A stretch of DNA of 6,408 nt from an uncultured Planctomycetaceae bacterium (GTDB lineage Bacteria > Planctomycetota > Phycisphaerae > UBA1845 > UTPLA1), in NCBI GenBank assembly GCA_938008425.1, contig CALLKH010000451.1:1-6408 (forward strand), given 5' to 3'. Of this stretch, positions 5,899 through 6,408 are shown one piece after another. The notes beneath the pieces are model-generated. The model had not been told where the DNA came from and did not search any database. It worked only from the letters and a program-made list of their open reading frames with translations. The translations under genes were made by a program, and so were the position numbers. Within the stretch, counting starts at the first letter, position 1; each line of letters starts with the position of its first letter.

Positions 5899-6408
5899 AT
5901 GACCAGCAAAGAAGCCATGAAGCAGCTCAAGGCCCTCGGCAACGACAAGATGCGCGCCCACAACACCAAGGCCGGCGCGAAGGGCGAGCAGTTCGGCGCC
6001 CTGCGCGGCGATATTCGCAAACTCGCCAAGAAGATCAAGACTGACCACGCCCTGGCACTCGAGCTCTGGAAGACCGGCAACGTCGACGCCCAGTTCCTGG
6101 CGGTCCTCATCATGAAGCCGACCGAGCTCACGGCGAACGAGCTGGACAAGATGGTCCGCTCGCTCACCTTCGGCGAGGTGGCCGACTGGTTCTACTCCTA
6201 TGCCATCAAGCTGCATCCCGAGAAGGAATCGCTTCGCCAGATTTGGATGGCCGACAAGCATCCCTACGCCGCCCGCGCCGGCTGGGCGCTGACCGCCGGC
6301 CGCGTCACGAAGGCCCCCGACGGCCTCGACTTCAAGGCGCTGCTCGATCGCATCGAGGCCGAAATGGCGAAGGCCCCGCCGGAGACGCAGTGGACGATGA
6401 ACATCTGC
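5899..6408 (+). CDS. AlkD-like DNA alkylation repair protein (partial, C-terminus beyond right edge)
   Basis: An ATG at 5899 opens 170 codons to the window edge without a stop. The protein is rich in lysine and alanine and has no signal peptide, unlike the two exported proteins beside it. Its helical pattern matches the HEAT-like DNA alkylation repair family (Pfam DNA_alkylation_repair): an early GVRxGDIRKLAKKIK-like helix (residues 33-47), LALELWKTGNVDAQFLAVLI (52-71), MVRSLTFGEVADWF (85-98), AARAGWAL (124-131) and a closing TQWTMNIC run typical of the family before the edge. Asp96 and Arg126 are plausible counterparts of the active-site Asp and Arg of AlkD, but the active-site Trp four residues before that Asp is a Gly here. 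Family members are usually about 220-240 residues, so about a quarter is missing. Such enzymes remove bulky N3/N7-alkylated bases in the cytoplasm. There is no obvious ribosome site; Met7 is an alternative start. Confidence 0.85.
   Translation, partial: MTSKEAMKQLKALGNDKMRAHNTKAGAKGEQFGALRGDIRKLAKKIKTDHALALELWKTGNVDAQFLAVLIMKPTELTANELDKMVRSLTFGEVADWFYSYAIKLHPEKESLRQIWMADKHPYAARAGWALTAGRVTKAPDGLDFKALLDRIEAEMAKAPPETQWTMNIC

Noticed and set aside
5842..6261. Minus-strand open frames opposite the alkylation-repair gene
   Set aside because: The plus-strand frame gives a recognisable AlkD-like protein; the antisense frames show nothing.

Overview
The window looks like GC-rich DNA from a planctomycete (Planctomycetota, possibly near the Phycisphaerae). 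This is inferred from content only: very long secreted proteins built from cysteine-rich repeats, D-x-D-N/E-G 'DCDENG...D' linkers, PPC-like sandwich domains, a PKD domain and a C-terminal dockerin-like EF-hand pair. No rRNA or other phylogenetic marker is present.

Layout. (1) Positions 1-1745, minus strand: the first 581 codons of a secreted or surface protein that runs off the left edge. It has an export signal, an unrecognised domain, a thrombospondin type-3-like calcium-binding stretch, and nine copies of a 41-residue, six-cysteine repeat. (2) Positions 1746-2034: a 289-base spacer with a good intrinsic terminator for the upstream gene and a candidate promoter for the gene in (1). (3) Positions 2035-5538, minus strand: a complete 1167-residue secreted serine protease closely resembling Achromobacter protease I (lysyl endopeptidase, S1 fold). 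It is followed by a DUF4215-type motif, three PPC-like sandwiches, three 'CTTDSC' repeats, a PKD domain and a dockerin-like tail. (4) Positions 5539-5898: a divergent intergenic region with two G-quadruplex-capable tracts on opposite strands, a short palindrome and weak promoter candidates. (5) Positions 5899-6408, plus strand: the first 170 codons of an AlkD-like DNA alkylation repair protein, cut by the right edge.

How they fit together. The two minus-strand genes both encode exported, disulfide-rich, modular proteins and probably act at the cell surface or outside the cell. The terminator between them argues for separate transcription units. The DNA repair gene is transcribed divergently and has no evident functional link. 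I see no mobile element, tRNA, rRNA or CRISPR array. Nothing amounts to a clearly new multi-gene system. The most informative signals are the cysteine bookkeeping in the 41-residue repeats, the conserved lysine-specificity residues combined with lysine depletion in the protease, and the paired G-quadruplex motifs upstream of it.
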